This document shows positions 20,701 to 31,184 of a stretch of DNA of 40,303 nt, one piece after another; positions within the stretch are counted from its first letter, which is position 1; the number at the start of each line of letters is the position of its first letter. Origin of the DNA: Dimargaris cristalligena. Its lineage: Eukaryota; Kickxellomycota; Dimargaritomycetes; Dimargaritales; Dimargaritaceae. The DNA is taken from assembly GCA_027576995.1 (NCBI GenBank), contig JANBQC010000221.1, positions 1 through 40,303 on the forward strand, read 5' to 3'. Both the position numbers and the translations under genes were made by a program. The notes below the pieces were generated by a model. It searched no databases, was not told the origin of the DNA, and was given only the letters and a program-made list of their open reading frames with translations.

Positions 20701-21720
20701 GCATGGGGGGTGGGTTTAGTTTGTGACGGATAGATGTTTCCAAGGTACGAGGGATACTCTCCTTTACATACAGACAAGCTCATGAGGAGATATATCTGCA
20801 TCCGCCCTATACTTCCTTTGAAGTTCCCCGAGCAGCTGTGGTTGATCGACAATTATTCTTTGATACATAATATATATATATATATATGTTTAAACAGCCG
20901 CGGTAGGTCGTATCAGATGCCCACCAGACCGGCCTGGTTTCAGGCTAAACCATATTCCGTAACCCCATGGTGCACAGGGAGTCACACACCCCAGCAGCCG
21001 GAGAACTCCTTCAAGGACCGCGGGGGCTTCCCGAACGAAGCTAATTATTAAAGACTCATTAGTTCTCCGTATCTTGTCGAGTAGGAAAGATGTCTTCCCT
21101 TCGTGCCTTCTATAAATCAATGGGAGAAAGTGGGTCGTACGGCGCGGGGGAAAATGCTAACCTTTAGGCCTTTTCAGCCAAATAGGAAGACAGGGAGGGT
21201 TACAGCGTTGGGTTTGGCCTGTTGAACTCGAGACGAGGCTGTTGTCTTCCTTCCGCCTGCCCTACCGAGGCGCTGGATGGGGTAGTGGTCCCCCTCTGAG
21301 AATTCGATAATGGCAGGACCCGTAGTAGTAGTATATCGGCCGCCCTTTTGTATAAGTAAGCCGCCAGCCGTCCGCTCTTCATGATACGCTGCCCTCCTAC
21401 TACCATTATCATCATAGAACTCTTCTCCTTGTTTATTCTGCAAAGCGCACCCCACACTGGCGGTAGGTTGTTTTTCAACGGGCTGTCGACCAACCCCCAT
21501 AGCCTTTTCCGCTCTCATTATATTCGCCCTCTACTACTACGGCCTTGGCTTATGTTAGGATTGGCCCCGTTTCCTATTGTCGCGCGGTAATTGTAGTGGC
21601 GACCCTTATGAATTAACGGCACCTGCATTAGCCTCATTTTAAGCCGCCCTCTGGCCTGCATATACTGTCCTTTCTTATATTCTCCCTTTTTTTCTGGCTA
21701 TTGTTGTATGCATTTATGCG
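17800..21720. other. Gene-poor stretch upstream of the phosphatase gene
   Basis: Nearly 4 kb with only short, uncharacteristic open frames on both strands, the longest about 109 codons at 19724-20053. A TA run lies at 20871-20887. Short related segments with a GGCCTGG core recur near 16365, 18832, 20284 and 20926. I cannot support a gene. Confidence 0.45.
20871..20887. repeat. (TA)n microsatellite
   Basis: A run of about eight TA units in gene-free sequence. A similar run lies at 17497-17513. Confidence 0.9.
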
Positions 21721-21727
21721 CCCTGCT

Positions 21728-21735
21728 TTATATAT
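21728..21735 (+). promoter_or_regulatory. TATA box of the lipid phosphate phosphatase gene
   Basis: TTATATAT about 240 bp before the start codon, followed by a C/T-rich stretch (about 21780-21930). A second TATA-like ATATAA (about 21943-21948) is only 21-26 bp from the start codon, too close to give a normal leader. Confidence 0.4.
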
Positions 21736-21968
21736 GTCAGTTCGACTAAGTCCCACGGCTTGAAGCTATAGTTGACTCCGCTCACCGTGTTCTTTGAAAC
21801 TCTTGACATTCGCACTCTCCTCGGTTATCTCTTCTTCCTTTATTTTTCTGTTTTCTATTTGGCCGTGTTTGGTTTGAGCCCATTTCCCGCCTCCACCTCT
21901 TCTTTAGTCTGTCCATTCCTTCGTTTCCCCAAGGCCTGCTTTATATAACCTTTGCCCCCTCCCGTTCT

Positions 21969-23294
21969 ATGCTCAAAATGTTCGGCAACTCGAGTGCCCC
22001 GCGCACTCGTCTCAACCGCCTCGTATGGTCCTACCTGCCCGACTGGGTTCTGGTGATCATCATGGCCCTGGCCTTCTTCGCCATTGACAAAATTCACCCC
22101 TTCCGCCGTGAATTCTCCCTCGAGGACAAGACTATCCAGCACCCCATGAAGCCCGACACCGTCACCCCGACTATGCTTATTATCATTTCCTTCGTCATTC
22201 CCATTGTCGTTATCTTTTTTAACGCCGTCTTTATCCGTCGTAGCTGGTTTGACCTGCACCAGGGCTGGTTGGGTTGTATGCTGGCCCTGACCCTGACTAT
22301 CATGGTTACCCATACCCTTAAGGTTACCGTGGGTCGTCTGCGCCCCGACTTTATCGACCGGTGTAAGCTGGACCGCAGCAACGGAACCCCCACTGACCCT
22401 GGCATTGGCCTGTCCAACTCCTCCCTATGCACCCAGACGAACAGTAAAATCCTCCGGGACGGCATGAAGAGTTTCCCTTCAGGCCACTCCTCCATGACCT
22501 TCGCCGGCATGACCTATCTGACCCTGTACCTGGCCGGTAAACTCCATATCCATGACCAGAAGGGTCACACCATCAAGACCTTTATCACCATCATGCCCCT
22601 GCTGGGCGCCGCCCTGGTCGCTGTGTCGCGGACCTGTGACTACCGCCACCACTGGCAGGATGTCACCATCGGCTCCATCATTGGTATTCTGTGTGCCTAC
22701 TTCGCCTACCGCCAGTACTATCCCCGTTTGGCTTCCCTCACCTCCCACCGGCCCTACTCGCCCCGTATCCCCGCCGACGACGATGAAATGGGTCAAGGTC
22801 GCCTGGCCCGGCCCCAGCGCTTCGGCGCCAGCCCCGAGAACTCCATGTACCCCATCCCCGAGCGTACCAACCCGTCCGGTAAAGCCAGCTCCGCCGGAAC
22901 CAGCCACCTAAACCCCCATCTTCCCGACTACAATGACACTACCGATGCCCAGACCATTTCGGATGACCTGGGGTACACTCCGGCGGTCCACCCCCATGAT
23001 GCCACGGCCATTTCGGTGGTCCCCTACCACGCCAACCGGAGCGGCGGTGGGAACCAGTATCTCCAATCCCAGCCCTCCTCCTCCTCCCAGTCAGGTAATT
23101 TAAATATTGTTCACTCTACTGCTACTTCAACACCCTCTACCTTAAATGCCCCCCATGTTTTGGGTGGCCTGTCGCCTACTTACGGTAACCACCCGAGTGA
23201 TTTTGGCCGGACGAGTTTCAATAGCGAGTCCGAACTATTGCCAGACACCAATAGCCCCTACCACCTGCGGGAAATCCGAACCAATGGCCAGTAG
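21969..23294 (+). CDS. Lipid phosphate phosphatase (PAP2 family, Dpp1/Lpp1-like)
   Basis: Integral-membrane enzyme that dephosphorylates phosphatidate, lysophosphatidate and diacylglycerol pyrophosphate; yeast Dpp1 sits in the vacuole and Lpp1 in the Golgi. The 441-residue protein has six predicted membrane helices in residues 20-255. All three phosphatase motifs are intact: KVTVGRLRP (118-126), PSGH (170-173) and SRTCDYRHHWQD (220-231), with the catalytic histidines H173 and H227. FSLEDKTIQHP (49-59) matches the FxLxDxTIxHP segment typical of fungal members. A tail of about 185 residues, rich in Ser, Pro and Asn, is absent from yeast Dpp1. There is no intron, unlike most neighbours, and codons favour C-ending forms, suggesting strong expression. 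The start may be the second ATG (21978), which has the better context (AAAATG). It converges with the Cuz1 gene. Confidence 0.95.
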   Translation: MLKMFGNSSAPRTRLNRLVWSYLPDWVLVIIMALAFFAIDKIHPFRREFSLEDKTIQHPMKPDTVTPTMLIIISFVIPIVVIFFNAVFIRRSWFDLHQGWLGCMLALTLTIMVTHTLKVTVGRLRPDFIDRCKLDRSNGTPTDPGIGLSNSSLCTQTNSKILRDGMKSFPSGHSSMTFAGMTYLTLYLAGKLHIHDQKGHTIKTFITIMPLLGAALVAVSRTCDYRHHWQDVTIGSIIGILCAYFAYRQYYPRLASLTSHRPYSPRIPADDDEMGQGRLARPQRFGASPENSMYPIPERTNPSGKASSAGTSHLNPHLPDYNDTTDAQTISDDLGYTPAVHPHDATAISVVPYHANRSGGGNQYLQSQPSSSSQSGNLNIVHSTATSTPSTLNAPHVLGGLSPTYGNHPSDFGRTSFNSESELLPDTNSPYHLREIRTNGQ

Positions 23295-25055
23295 CAGCAC
23301 TTTCCCCTCCCCGCTTCTCCATCGACTCTCCCACTCACTTGCCAGTGTAGTTTATAGTTCATGTTGTCATTTTCTCCTCCTTCTTTTCCCGCCTCTTTCA
23401 CCCTTCACCTTGCACTTCATATCCATCTACTATATCGACCACCACCAATGGACTATCCCAGTTCCCTCTTCGAATCCCAAACGAGAGAAGTATATTGTTT
23501 GACTCCGCCATTACATATATCTTGCGTAATTAATTACTATTTTTTAATTGGGTGGCTTTAGTTTCGCTTTCTCCGTCACTTTAACGGCTGAACAGCAGGC
23601 CTAAACACGACCCCAATAAAACTCCTCCAATATTCGTTCCATTCGGTGGATTTCCGCTCGTTCGTGCCTGTTTCATCCATTTTTATTCACCGTCATGTCC
23701 ATTTTTATTTTTGGTCATTCTGCCCCTTTTAACTACTTTCTTTTACCGTGGCGGTGGCTATACCGATACATTTTCTGACAACCATGGCGACGCGAAACGG
23801 GGAGGAGACACACCGAATCATATTTGGTCTTGTGCAACAAGTGGGTGGGATCCTATAGGTGGAAGTCTCCGGTCGGGTGGTGCCCTATCCTTGGTGACCA
23901 AGGGGTTCCTCTCCCTTTCAATAATGAGCTCTTGTTTTTTCTTTATCTTTTTGATATGGGGAGTGGCGCCTGCCATACATTGCTTCTCTTCCTACACTTT
24001 TTTGGCCACCCCCCCTCCTTGCCCCCATTTCCTACTGCGTACAGCTTGTTTTGGTGTCCCTGATTGAGTAGGCGTCTGGGCAAACTTAACTGCACCGTTG
24101 GAATAGAATACTTCTTCTATACGGGGATTGGGGGATGGCGAGGCAGTGGTTGAAGGAAAGGCAAAGGGTATGGAGCGAGGTGGTCGTGTGTGGCGGGTTA
24201 CACCACCCGGGTGCTAAAGGGGACTCGGCTGATTTCCTCTCTCTTCACTATCATATTTCCGTCGTAATGACAGGTGGTATATTCTTGTCACTTGCTTTTG
24301 TATGGGGGTGTGGGTTATTACTCAGTCCTTCCGCTGTACCCACTAACCTCACACATCCCTATTAACTAGCTACTAACTGTCAACTTAATTTTGTTATATG
24401 ATAATATGCGGTTTTTTGGGGGGGCATTCGATAATAATGCAAATCCTTACAATACGATGTCCATACCAATAGCCAGCCGCTACTAGTCACGGTCACGGCG
24501 TATATTACCAAGGTGCTTGTAGCTCACCGGCCACTATCTAGACATTCTACATAAGACTGTTCTAGCTTCATTGTTCAATGACCTTTCTGATTACTTTAGA
24601 GTATGCAATTGGTCTAATAGTGGTGAAAATTTATTATTCTGGTGAGAAAAACTTTCGGATAGACCACGTGTAACAATTTCCAACCCCTGGGTACCTTTAT
24701 CGACGTCCTGGCAGCCACTTGAATTTAGCACGCGGATTGGGAACAGTTAAATCAGTTGAAGGACATATGTGTAGTTCACATTCGCCATTAGTATAGTTGG
24801 CCTGTTATATTTTTTTGAATCGCTTTATCATATCTATTTAAGTCACAGTTGCTATGTGCTGTCTATGTTAAATATCCCCCTCCATTTAGTCTGTATTCCC
24901 ATATCCCCGCCAATATCATTCGTGATATCATTTTTTATATTTATTTAGTCTTTTACGCTCTATTTCAATAATAATACATTCTTTACCCTGTCCCTTGTCA
25001 GAATGGTTAAGCTGAAGAAAGTTATGCTTCAGGGAGATAATGTCCGAATGAATCA
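23295..25055. other. Convergent intergenic region
   Basis: Between the 3' ends of the phosphatase (plus) and Cuz1 (minus) genes. The first 300 bp are C/T-rich and probably 3' UTR. A 118-codon plus frame at 23711-24067 has no ATG at its head and no recognisable domain. A run of eight G follows TTTTTT near 24410-24424. I see no gene. Confidence 0.5.
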
Positions 25056-26571
25056 TCAGGAATAAAAGTCCGCCAACTCAATGACATCATTGGTGGCGAC
25101 TACCAAGTAACAGCCGTTGCTTATGGATTTCGATGCGACCAAGTCACTTAATCGGCAGGCCTTGGGTAGGTATGTTTTGGCCATAATAGAGTATAGTCTC
25201 GTTTCCTAGTTGGTGAAATCAAAGCGAATTTCAATGTAGGGGATTGTTAGTCTCGTATTCCACGGGAATGTCTTAGGTATTCGGGGATAATTGTACAAGT
25301 GGGATATCAAGTCAGTCATTTTTACGCGAATACCGACTCCAGCTTAACCCCAATAGATTGAATGCAAAATGAATGGATGGTAATTAAATAGATCCTCGGA
25401 CTGTAATGTATAGATGTGCCTTACTGTAGTCAACGCTGACGGCGATATCTTTAGACTCGACCAAATTATATCAATGGCCTTGCCCACCAGAGTATGCTAA
25501 ACCGAAGAGGGGAGATGAGGTAAAGTACAATTATCGGTAGTCAAATCCCGGATTAGTCCCTGCAGGATTAAAGTCTCCGAAGGTTGGGGTCCCCCCTATT
25601 GGTTCCTATCAATAGTATGTGTGTGTGGGGGGGGGGAGGAAGAGGAGGGATTGTGTGGTCCTACCAAAAACCAAAAAACATGGAGCCACATCGAACCCAC
25701 TAAGTAAGAAAACTCATTCCATAATTTTACCTGGTCAAGATAGCATTCGAGATCCGGCAAGTTGGGCTTATGGTGAAGGCGAACCCGGAAATAGAGTCGA
25801 TCGGCTACGGGTGTTTTGGGATTGCCTGTGGCTCGGGTTTTGAGCTTCATTAGTTCGACCATGGAAACTCGGGGGTTGGACCAGGCGGGGGGTGGTCGCG
25901 GTGATACTGATACTGATACCAATGCTGGTACGGCTGGTTGGCAGGGTGGGTCAGTTTTGGCTAACGATGCGTTTGGTTTACGAGTGTGAGGGTCTAGGCC
26001 TAGGGTGGTTCGGATGGCCTCACGCTTTCGTTGGCGATCAACGGCCGTCTGATCGGCTTCGGCTTGGATTTGGTGGCACTGGTGTTCGTCTGGATGGCGG
26101 TGCCTGTGTGTATGCAATATACGGGTATTTATATAGCATATTATAGAATACGCCACGGTGAAGGCGGTTAGAATAGGATAATCGGGTTATAATAGGGTTT
26201 TCCAAGCGCCGGCCCATTAGGCAGGACTAGCACTGCCTCTTGATACTCCCATATTAGTTTTCACGGTTATATATTACGTACTCGAAGCAGTAGCCCTGGC
26301 GGCACCGGGGACATACGGCGATGGTGATGCTCCGGGTGCGACAGTGGGAGTTGGCGCAGGGGATTTTCAGTGACTCGAGACGCGGTTGGTTAGGGCCGCT
26401 ACCGGAAGTTAGGGTGTCGGGGGACTCGGTTGCCGATGGACACTGGTGACTCAATGGCAGGCGATGGGTGAGGCAGAACGTCTGGTGACATAGTTGGCAT
26501 ACAAACGGCAGAAAGTCCAACTGACCACACTTGGCCAATGCGCAATTATGGCCCACTTGAGGTAGCTCCAT
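25056..26571 (-). CDS. CUZ1: AN1-type zinc-finger protein, Cuz1/ZFAND1 type
   Basis: In yeast and human this protein links the Cdc48/p97 segregase to the proteasome under arsenite and similar stress and helps clear stress granules. Exons: 26571-26282, 26103-25731, 25496-25425 and 25205-25056. Phases match and give 294 residues (yeast 274, human 268). Two AN1 fingers are complete: C10, C15, C25, C28, C33, H36, H42, C44, and C72, C77, C87, C90, C95, H98, H104, C106. The first intron splits the second finger between Phe96 and His98. MVELMKLKTRATGNPKTPVA matches the ZFAND1 region before its ubiquitin-like fold, and RLYFRVRL, LVGKAIDIIW, TRLYSIM and NGCYLVV align with that fold. The start ATG (GCCATGG) has a strong context and matches the family start MELPDIG. 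It is divergently arranged with the DDX42-type gene, 488 bp apart. Confidence 0.94.
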
Positions 26572-27059
26572 GGCTGGTCGACGGGTCAATATGCAACGGA
26601 AACAACTAAACAAATGAGTGCGCGCAGTAAAGTATATCAAGAAGAAATGCGGATAAGGTAGGGAGAGTGGAGTCCCTTTACTATACGTTGCAAAGTTATT
26701 GGAGGCTAATACATTGAAAGTTGGGTGACGTGACATACGCGGGGAACTACTTACTTTCCGTTTCTCTCATCCAAAAGGTAAGCCAGCTCACTACGGCAAG
26801 TTGACTGTGCTTATATTGGAATCCGCCTAATGTTTAGTTCGAAAGCCCTTACACTTTATTTATAGCTTCATTTTTGGGTTGCCAATGTACATTCATTCGA
26901 TTACTTTCTCTCCGTGAAATATAGCCACTATACCGCTGCCTCGTTAATACTACCAATTCTCCTCGTCGAACCCATTCCCCCTCGACATTCCATCGTCAAG
27001 TTCGAACGCTAACCTTATTCAACCATACCGAAATTACGCGCACCGCGTGAATTCCAGTC
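26572..27059. promoter_or_regulatory. Divergent promoter region, Cuz1 and DDX42-type genes
   Basis: A 488-bp interval separates two divergent start codons, so it must carry both promoters. No clear TATA box at a canonical distance is visible on either side. An upstream minus-strand frame continues 55 codons before the Cuz1 ATG but is unlike the family and is taken as leader. Confidence 0.55.
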
Positions 27060-30000
27060 ATGCAGTGGAATCGGCCAGGCAGCCAAAATGCGTCAGGGTT
27101 CAAACCCAAGTTTCAATTCGGACTGCAGGCCGGCAAGACCCTATCCAAACCCGCCGAGAAGAAGCTGACTAAAAATGCACTTACTGGCAATAACGATACG
27201 GACGACCAGAGTGACGGTGTCCCTAAATACCGACCCTCCCTTCGGTTTACTGAGCAGTCCCAGCCACCCATTGGCTCAGAAGGAGAAGATATTACACTCG
27301 AGAAACCACCGTCACCACCCGTAGGTAGTTCTTCGCTGCCGGACGAAGGAACCTCTGAAATACGCCGATGGCCGAGCCCGGAACGAACTGAGTCTGGTGA
27401 ACATACCCTATCTGCTCCCGAATCGCTCTCTCATGACCAGGCCAATATAAAAGCAGTTGGTGGTGCCGTACTAAAGGAAGATGAGGAGGAGGAAGAAGAT
27501 CCGCTGGAAGCGTTTATGGCAGGTATCGACCGACAGGTTCAGCACGAATCAAGTGCCCCGAAGAAATCCCCACCGGTAGGTCTACTTTTATGCATGGATC
27601 CCTTAGATTCAACGAATACAATGCGCCATTGTTTGAAATTGTGATATCCGCTGTCCTTAAGCCCAACCCTCCACTGCTACTCATCGGAATACGGGTAAAT
27701 GGTCTACTTTACCACTCTAATACCAATTTGTATTATGTTGTGCTATTCGACACTACTCTCTATATTCACCACGAACTAGTTCCGGGCTGAACGCTTGAAT
27801 AAAGATGACCCACTCGATAATTTTCAAGAACTTGAAGAGGCATCGGCCGCCAACCCGGGTATGTTGGTCCGTACCGGCACCTTGGATAATTCCGACGACG
27901 AAGTGTACGAAGCGGCCCGCCTCGCGGACGAGCGACTAGGTGACTCCGAGTCCACTTCCGAGCCGCTATCCAAAGACGTTGAGCCGCTAGCCGCCATTGA
28001 TCACTCTAGCATCGCCTACATTCCCATTGAAAAGAATTTCTATCAGGAACATCCCGACGTCAGTCGGTTGAATGACGCGGAAGTATCCCAACTCCGGCGG
28101 GATTTGGATATCTCGGTTCGGGGCGCGGGGGTACCCCGACTGGGGCTTTCGTTCGCCCATTTCGGATTAGATACTGACCTGTTGGACGGGATCGCGGCCC
28201 ACGGCTACCGGGAGCCCACCACGATCCAGAAACAGGCCATCCCCACCGCCCTCACGGGCCGCGATATTATTGGCATCGCCCAGACGGGTTCGGGCAAAAC
28301 GGCGGCCTTTATCCTGCCCCTCCTCGTCCACTTGCTGGACCAACCGGAGCTGGAGCCGGGCGAAGGTCCCATTGGTTTAATTTTAGCCCCGACCCGCGAA
28401 CTGGTGCAGCAGATCCACCGCGAGGCCCGGCAATTCGCGGGGGTTTATGGGGGCGGGGCAGTACGGTGCCGCATGGCTTACGGCGGCACCTCCCGTATGG
28501 TCCAGTTCCGGGAACTGCGGCACTCAACCGTAGATATTCTGGTGGCCACCCCGGGGCGCCTCATCGATTTGGTGAAAATGAAGGCCACCTCCCTTCGGCG
28601 CGTCTCGTACCTGGTGCTGGACGAGGCCGACCGGATGTTAGATTTGGGGTTTGAACCCCAAGTACGATCGATTTGCGAGCGCATCCGACCCGATCGCCAG
28701 ACCCTGCTGTTTAGCGCGACTTTCCCCCGAAAAATTGACCATCTGGCCCGCCAAATCACCCGCGATCCGGTCCGGATTGCGATTGGGCAGATAGGTGAAG
28801 CGAACAGTGATATTCGGCAACATTTCCATATTTTACCCGACGACACGGCCAAATGGGAGTGGCTAAGGGTCCATATTACCCCATATTGTATCGAGGGCAG
28901 TGTATTGATTTTTGTCGCCCGAATGGGGGAAGTGGACATTTTGGCCGAAGGTCTACACGCCATGGGAATAGAATGTAAGTAACTCTCTTTGAATTGTTTA
29001 GGCTGGTTATTGCTTCAAAGGACCGGCGTATGACATTTAAATCGTCTGAAACTCTCGCTTTTTTTTTGGCAGAGGTCGTTGTGGGTCAAGCTACACCACC
29101 ACCCGGAGGGGGAGAATTTCCGATGGGCGGAATCGAACACCCATTAACCGGTGGTGCCACTTTTTCTATTTCCCCGACGGATGCATTGCATATATTTTAG
29201 GCGGCACCATCCACGGCGGTATGATGCAGTCTGAACGAGACCGGGTGATTCGAGACTTTAAAAACGACAAATTATCGGTGGTCGTGGCGACTGACGTTGC
29301 AGGTAAGTAAGCGCGTGGGCTTGGTTTATCCGACTTGCTTTTTAGAGAGCCGATTGGGATGTTGGAGTTGCTCACCCTTCTTAAATCGACTCTTTCTTTC
29401 CAGGGTCAGATTTCGAATTGAATGATGCTATGAAATCCTCATCCCCACTTAACCATGCATTTATTTAACGACAGCGGCATTATATATATATATATATATA
29501 TATACTCTTTTAGCGCGGGGACTGGATATCAAATCTATCCGGACGGTGATCAACTACGACCCTGCCCGGGATATCGATTCCCACGTTCATCGAATCGGAC
29601 GGACGGGTCGGGCGGGTATTAAGGGTGACGCCCATACGCTTTTGAGTGCCAAGGAATCGAAGGCGGCGGGTGATCTGGTTCGGCTACTGGAGTCGGCAGG
29701 GGACAGTGTCCCTACCGAAGTAATGAGTCTGGCTATGCAGGTAAGTAGTCAAGTGGACTGCATGTTGGGTGGCTGCAGACACGGTAAGGGGTCGATTATA
29801 TGAAAAAGGGAGGGGTAATTAGATGGATCGAATATGTACATGATATAAAAGACGCACCTTGTGAATTGACTAGGCTGGCGGTAAAGTTCACTTACATACC
29901 CTCGTTAAGTTTTTTTACCTCTACCCCAAAGTTGGTGAACTTCGGGTGGACTTGATAGCAGGGAATATAGTATAACTCATCGCTGTTTTTAATCTGCACT

Positions 30001-30466
30001 TCTGAACCATGACATGTCCCGGTGCTAGAATCCCAAATTCCGACAGTCAAGGGATTGGACGTCCCATCGTGGTCGTAGAGGCGGCGGTCGAGGTGGAAGA
30101 GGCGGTAGAGGAAGAGGGGCGGCTAATCGGCAATGGAACCCGCGGCCCGGCGCCAATGTCCCGGATTTGGCCCATCTCAGCCCACTGACTGCCGGGGCCC
30201 GCTTGGCTGGCGACCGATCGGGGATTGGGGCCTCTGGTCCGAATCGGCCGTCTGCCTCCCAAGGTCGATCGAACGGCCCCATGTTCCGCCCCGCAAGTAA
30301 GCCTTCCGAATTTTCGGGGTCGCATGAAGCGACACCGCTACCGTCGCAGTCACAATCACAGCCACCTCCGCTCCCGAACAATGTTAATCCAAGCGAGCCC
30401 GACTCTGCGCCGAATGCGAACCCCTCTTCGCCACCTCGTAAACGCAACCGATGGGACCAGAAGTAA
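27060..30466 (+). CDS. DDX42: DEAD-box RNA helicase, DDX42 type
   Basis: DDX42 is an ATP-dependent RNA helicase associated with the U2 snRNP component SF3B. Exons: 27060-27575, 27780-28974, 29201-29302, 29514-29740 and 30029-30466; phases match, 825 residues. The family signature covers the N terminus ([17 protein letters not shown]), [20 protein letters not shown] (245-264) and the helicase core. Motifs: Q ([10 protein letters not shown]), I AQTGSGKT (339-346), Ia APTREL, Ib TPGR, II DEAD (453-456), III SAT (484-486), V TDVAARGLD and [10 protein letters not shown] (630-637), all intact. The C-terminal exon starts [10 protein letters not shown], has an RGG cluster (about 694-710) and ends RKRNRWDQK, as DDX42 ends KRKKSRWDS. 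The other candidate, Prp5/DDX46, lacks these end signatures. Intron 3 carries a (TA)12 run next to its acceptor. Confidence 0.96.
29481..29504. repeat. (TA)12 microsatellite in DDX42 intron 3
   Basis: Twelve TA units end nine bases before the 3' splice site (CTCTTTTAG at 29505-29513), occupying the usual polypyrimidine tract position. Confidence 0.95.
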
Positions 30467-31184
30467 AAAGGGACCACTTAATTTTGGGTTGGGGTGGGCG
30501 CAATCGACGCCTTGCTATACAGGGCTATTTGAATGAATGACCATACTGGCAGAGTGTATAATTCCATTCAATTGAACCCTGGGGCAGTTTTGGGAGATCG
30601 ATACTTACAGTCAATAAATACGGCTGTGAACCCTTTGTGCGCTTTGCCCTTTTGGATGATCCAGGCCGATTGTTGTGTGGTTTTGGCTCAGCCGTCAATA
30701 GTACTCTGTAAACACCATGTGAAGGGGGGAGAGATGCACTGGGAAAAGGATTTGCCTATCCTAACCGGGTGTGGATTGGTTGTTCAGTGGCCTCTAGAAG
30801 AATAGTTTAGTTCAAGCCCCGATGGCCTTTGGTATTCGCCCGCTGAGTTGGTATTAGAAACACGCTTTCCCACTTCTTTGACGTCTCTCTACTGTTGTTA
30901 TCTTTGGGGTTTCTTTATAATATATATATTTTTTAGTAAGACATTCTACAGTTGCTTTAATTTTCATGTTGGCCTGTTTGTAAATAGTCTTTTCAGATAC
31001 CCGAGTTAACTACATAAACTATTCGGTCAGCTCTCGTTGTTACCTTAAGCCGCTCGACTTTTTCCGCTGGGGTGGAGGGTTAGTATCACCTCCACTGTAG
31101 ACTTCTCGCTCTCTAATTATTCTATTGTTTTGTTGATTTTTTCGTCCCACGCATTCGCATTCCGGGGTAACCAGTACGATCAGC
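30467..31184. other. Intergenic, kinase promoter
   Basis: Contains the 3' UTR of the DDX42-type gene and the promoter of the PX kinase. A TATAATATATATA stretch near 30917-30930 lies about 260 bp before the kinase start. A plus frame at 30533-30805 begins with an ATG but shows no known domain. Confidence 0.5.

Noticed and set aside
22479..22907. Gly-rich 142-codon minus-strand frame opposite the phosphatase
   Set aside because: It arises from the C-ending codon bias of the sense gene, whose three catalytic motifs are intact.
23460..23480. B-box-like CTTCGAATCCC after the phosphatase gene
   Set aside because: No A box at tRNA spacing and no stems.
25221..25340. Alternative last exon of Cuz1 reading TRLTIPYIEIRFDFTN
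   Set aside because: Its phase does not fit exon 3, whereas the exon at 25205-25056 joins in phase 0 and aligns with the family end.
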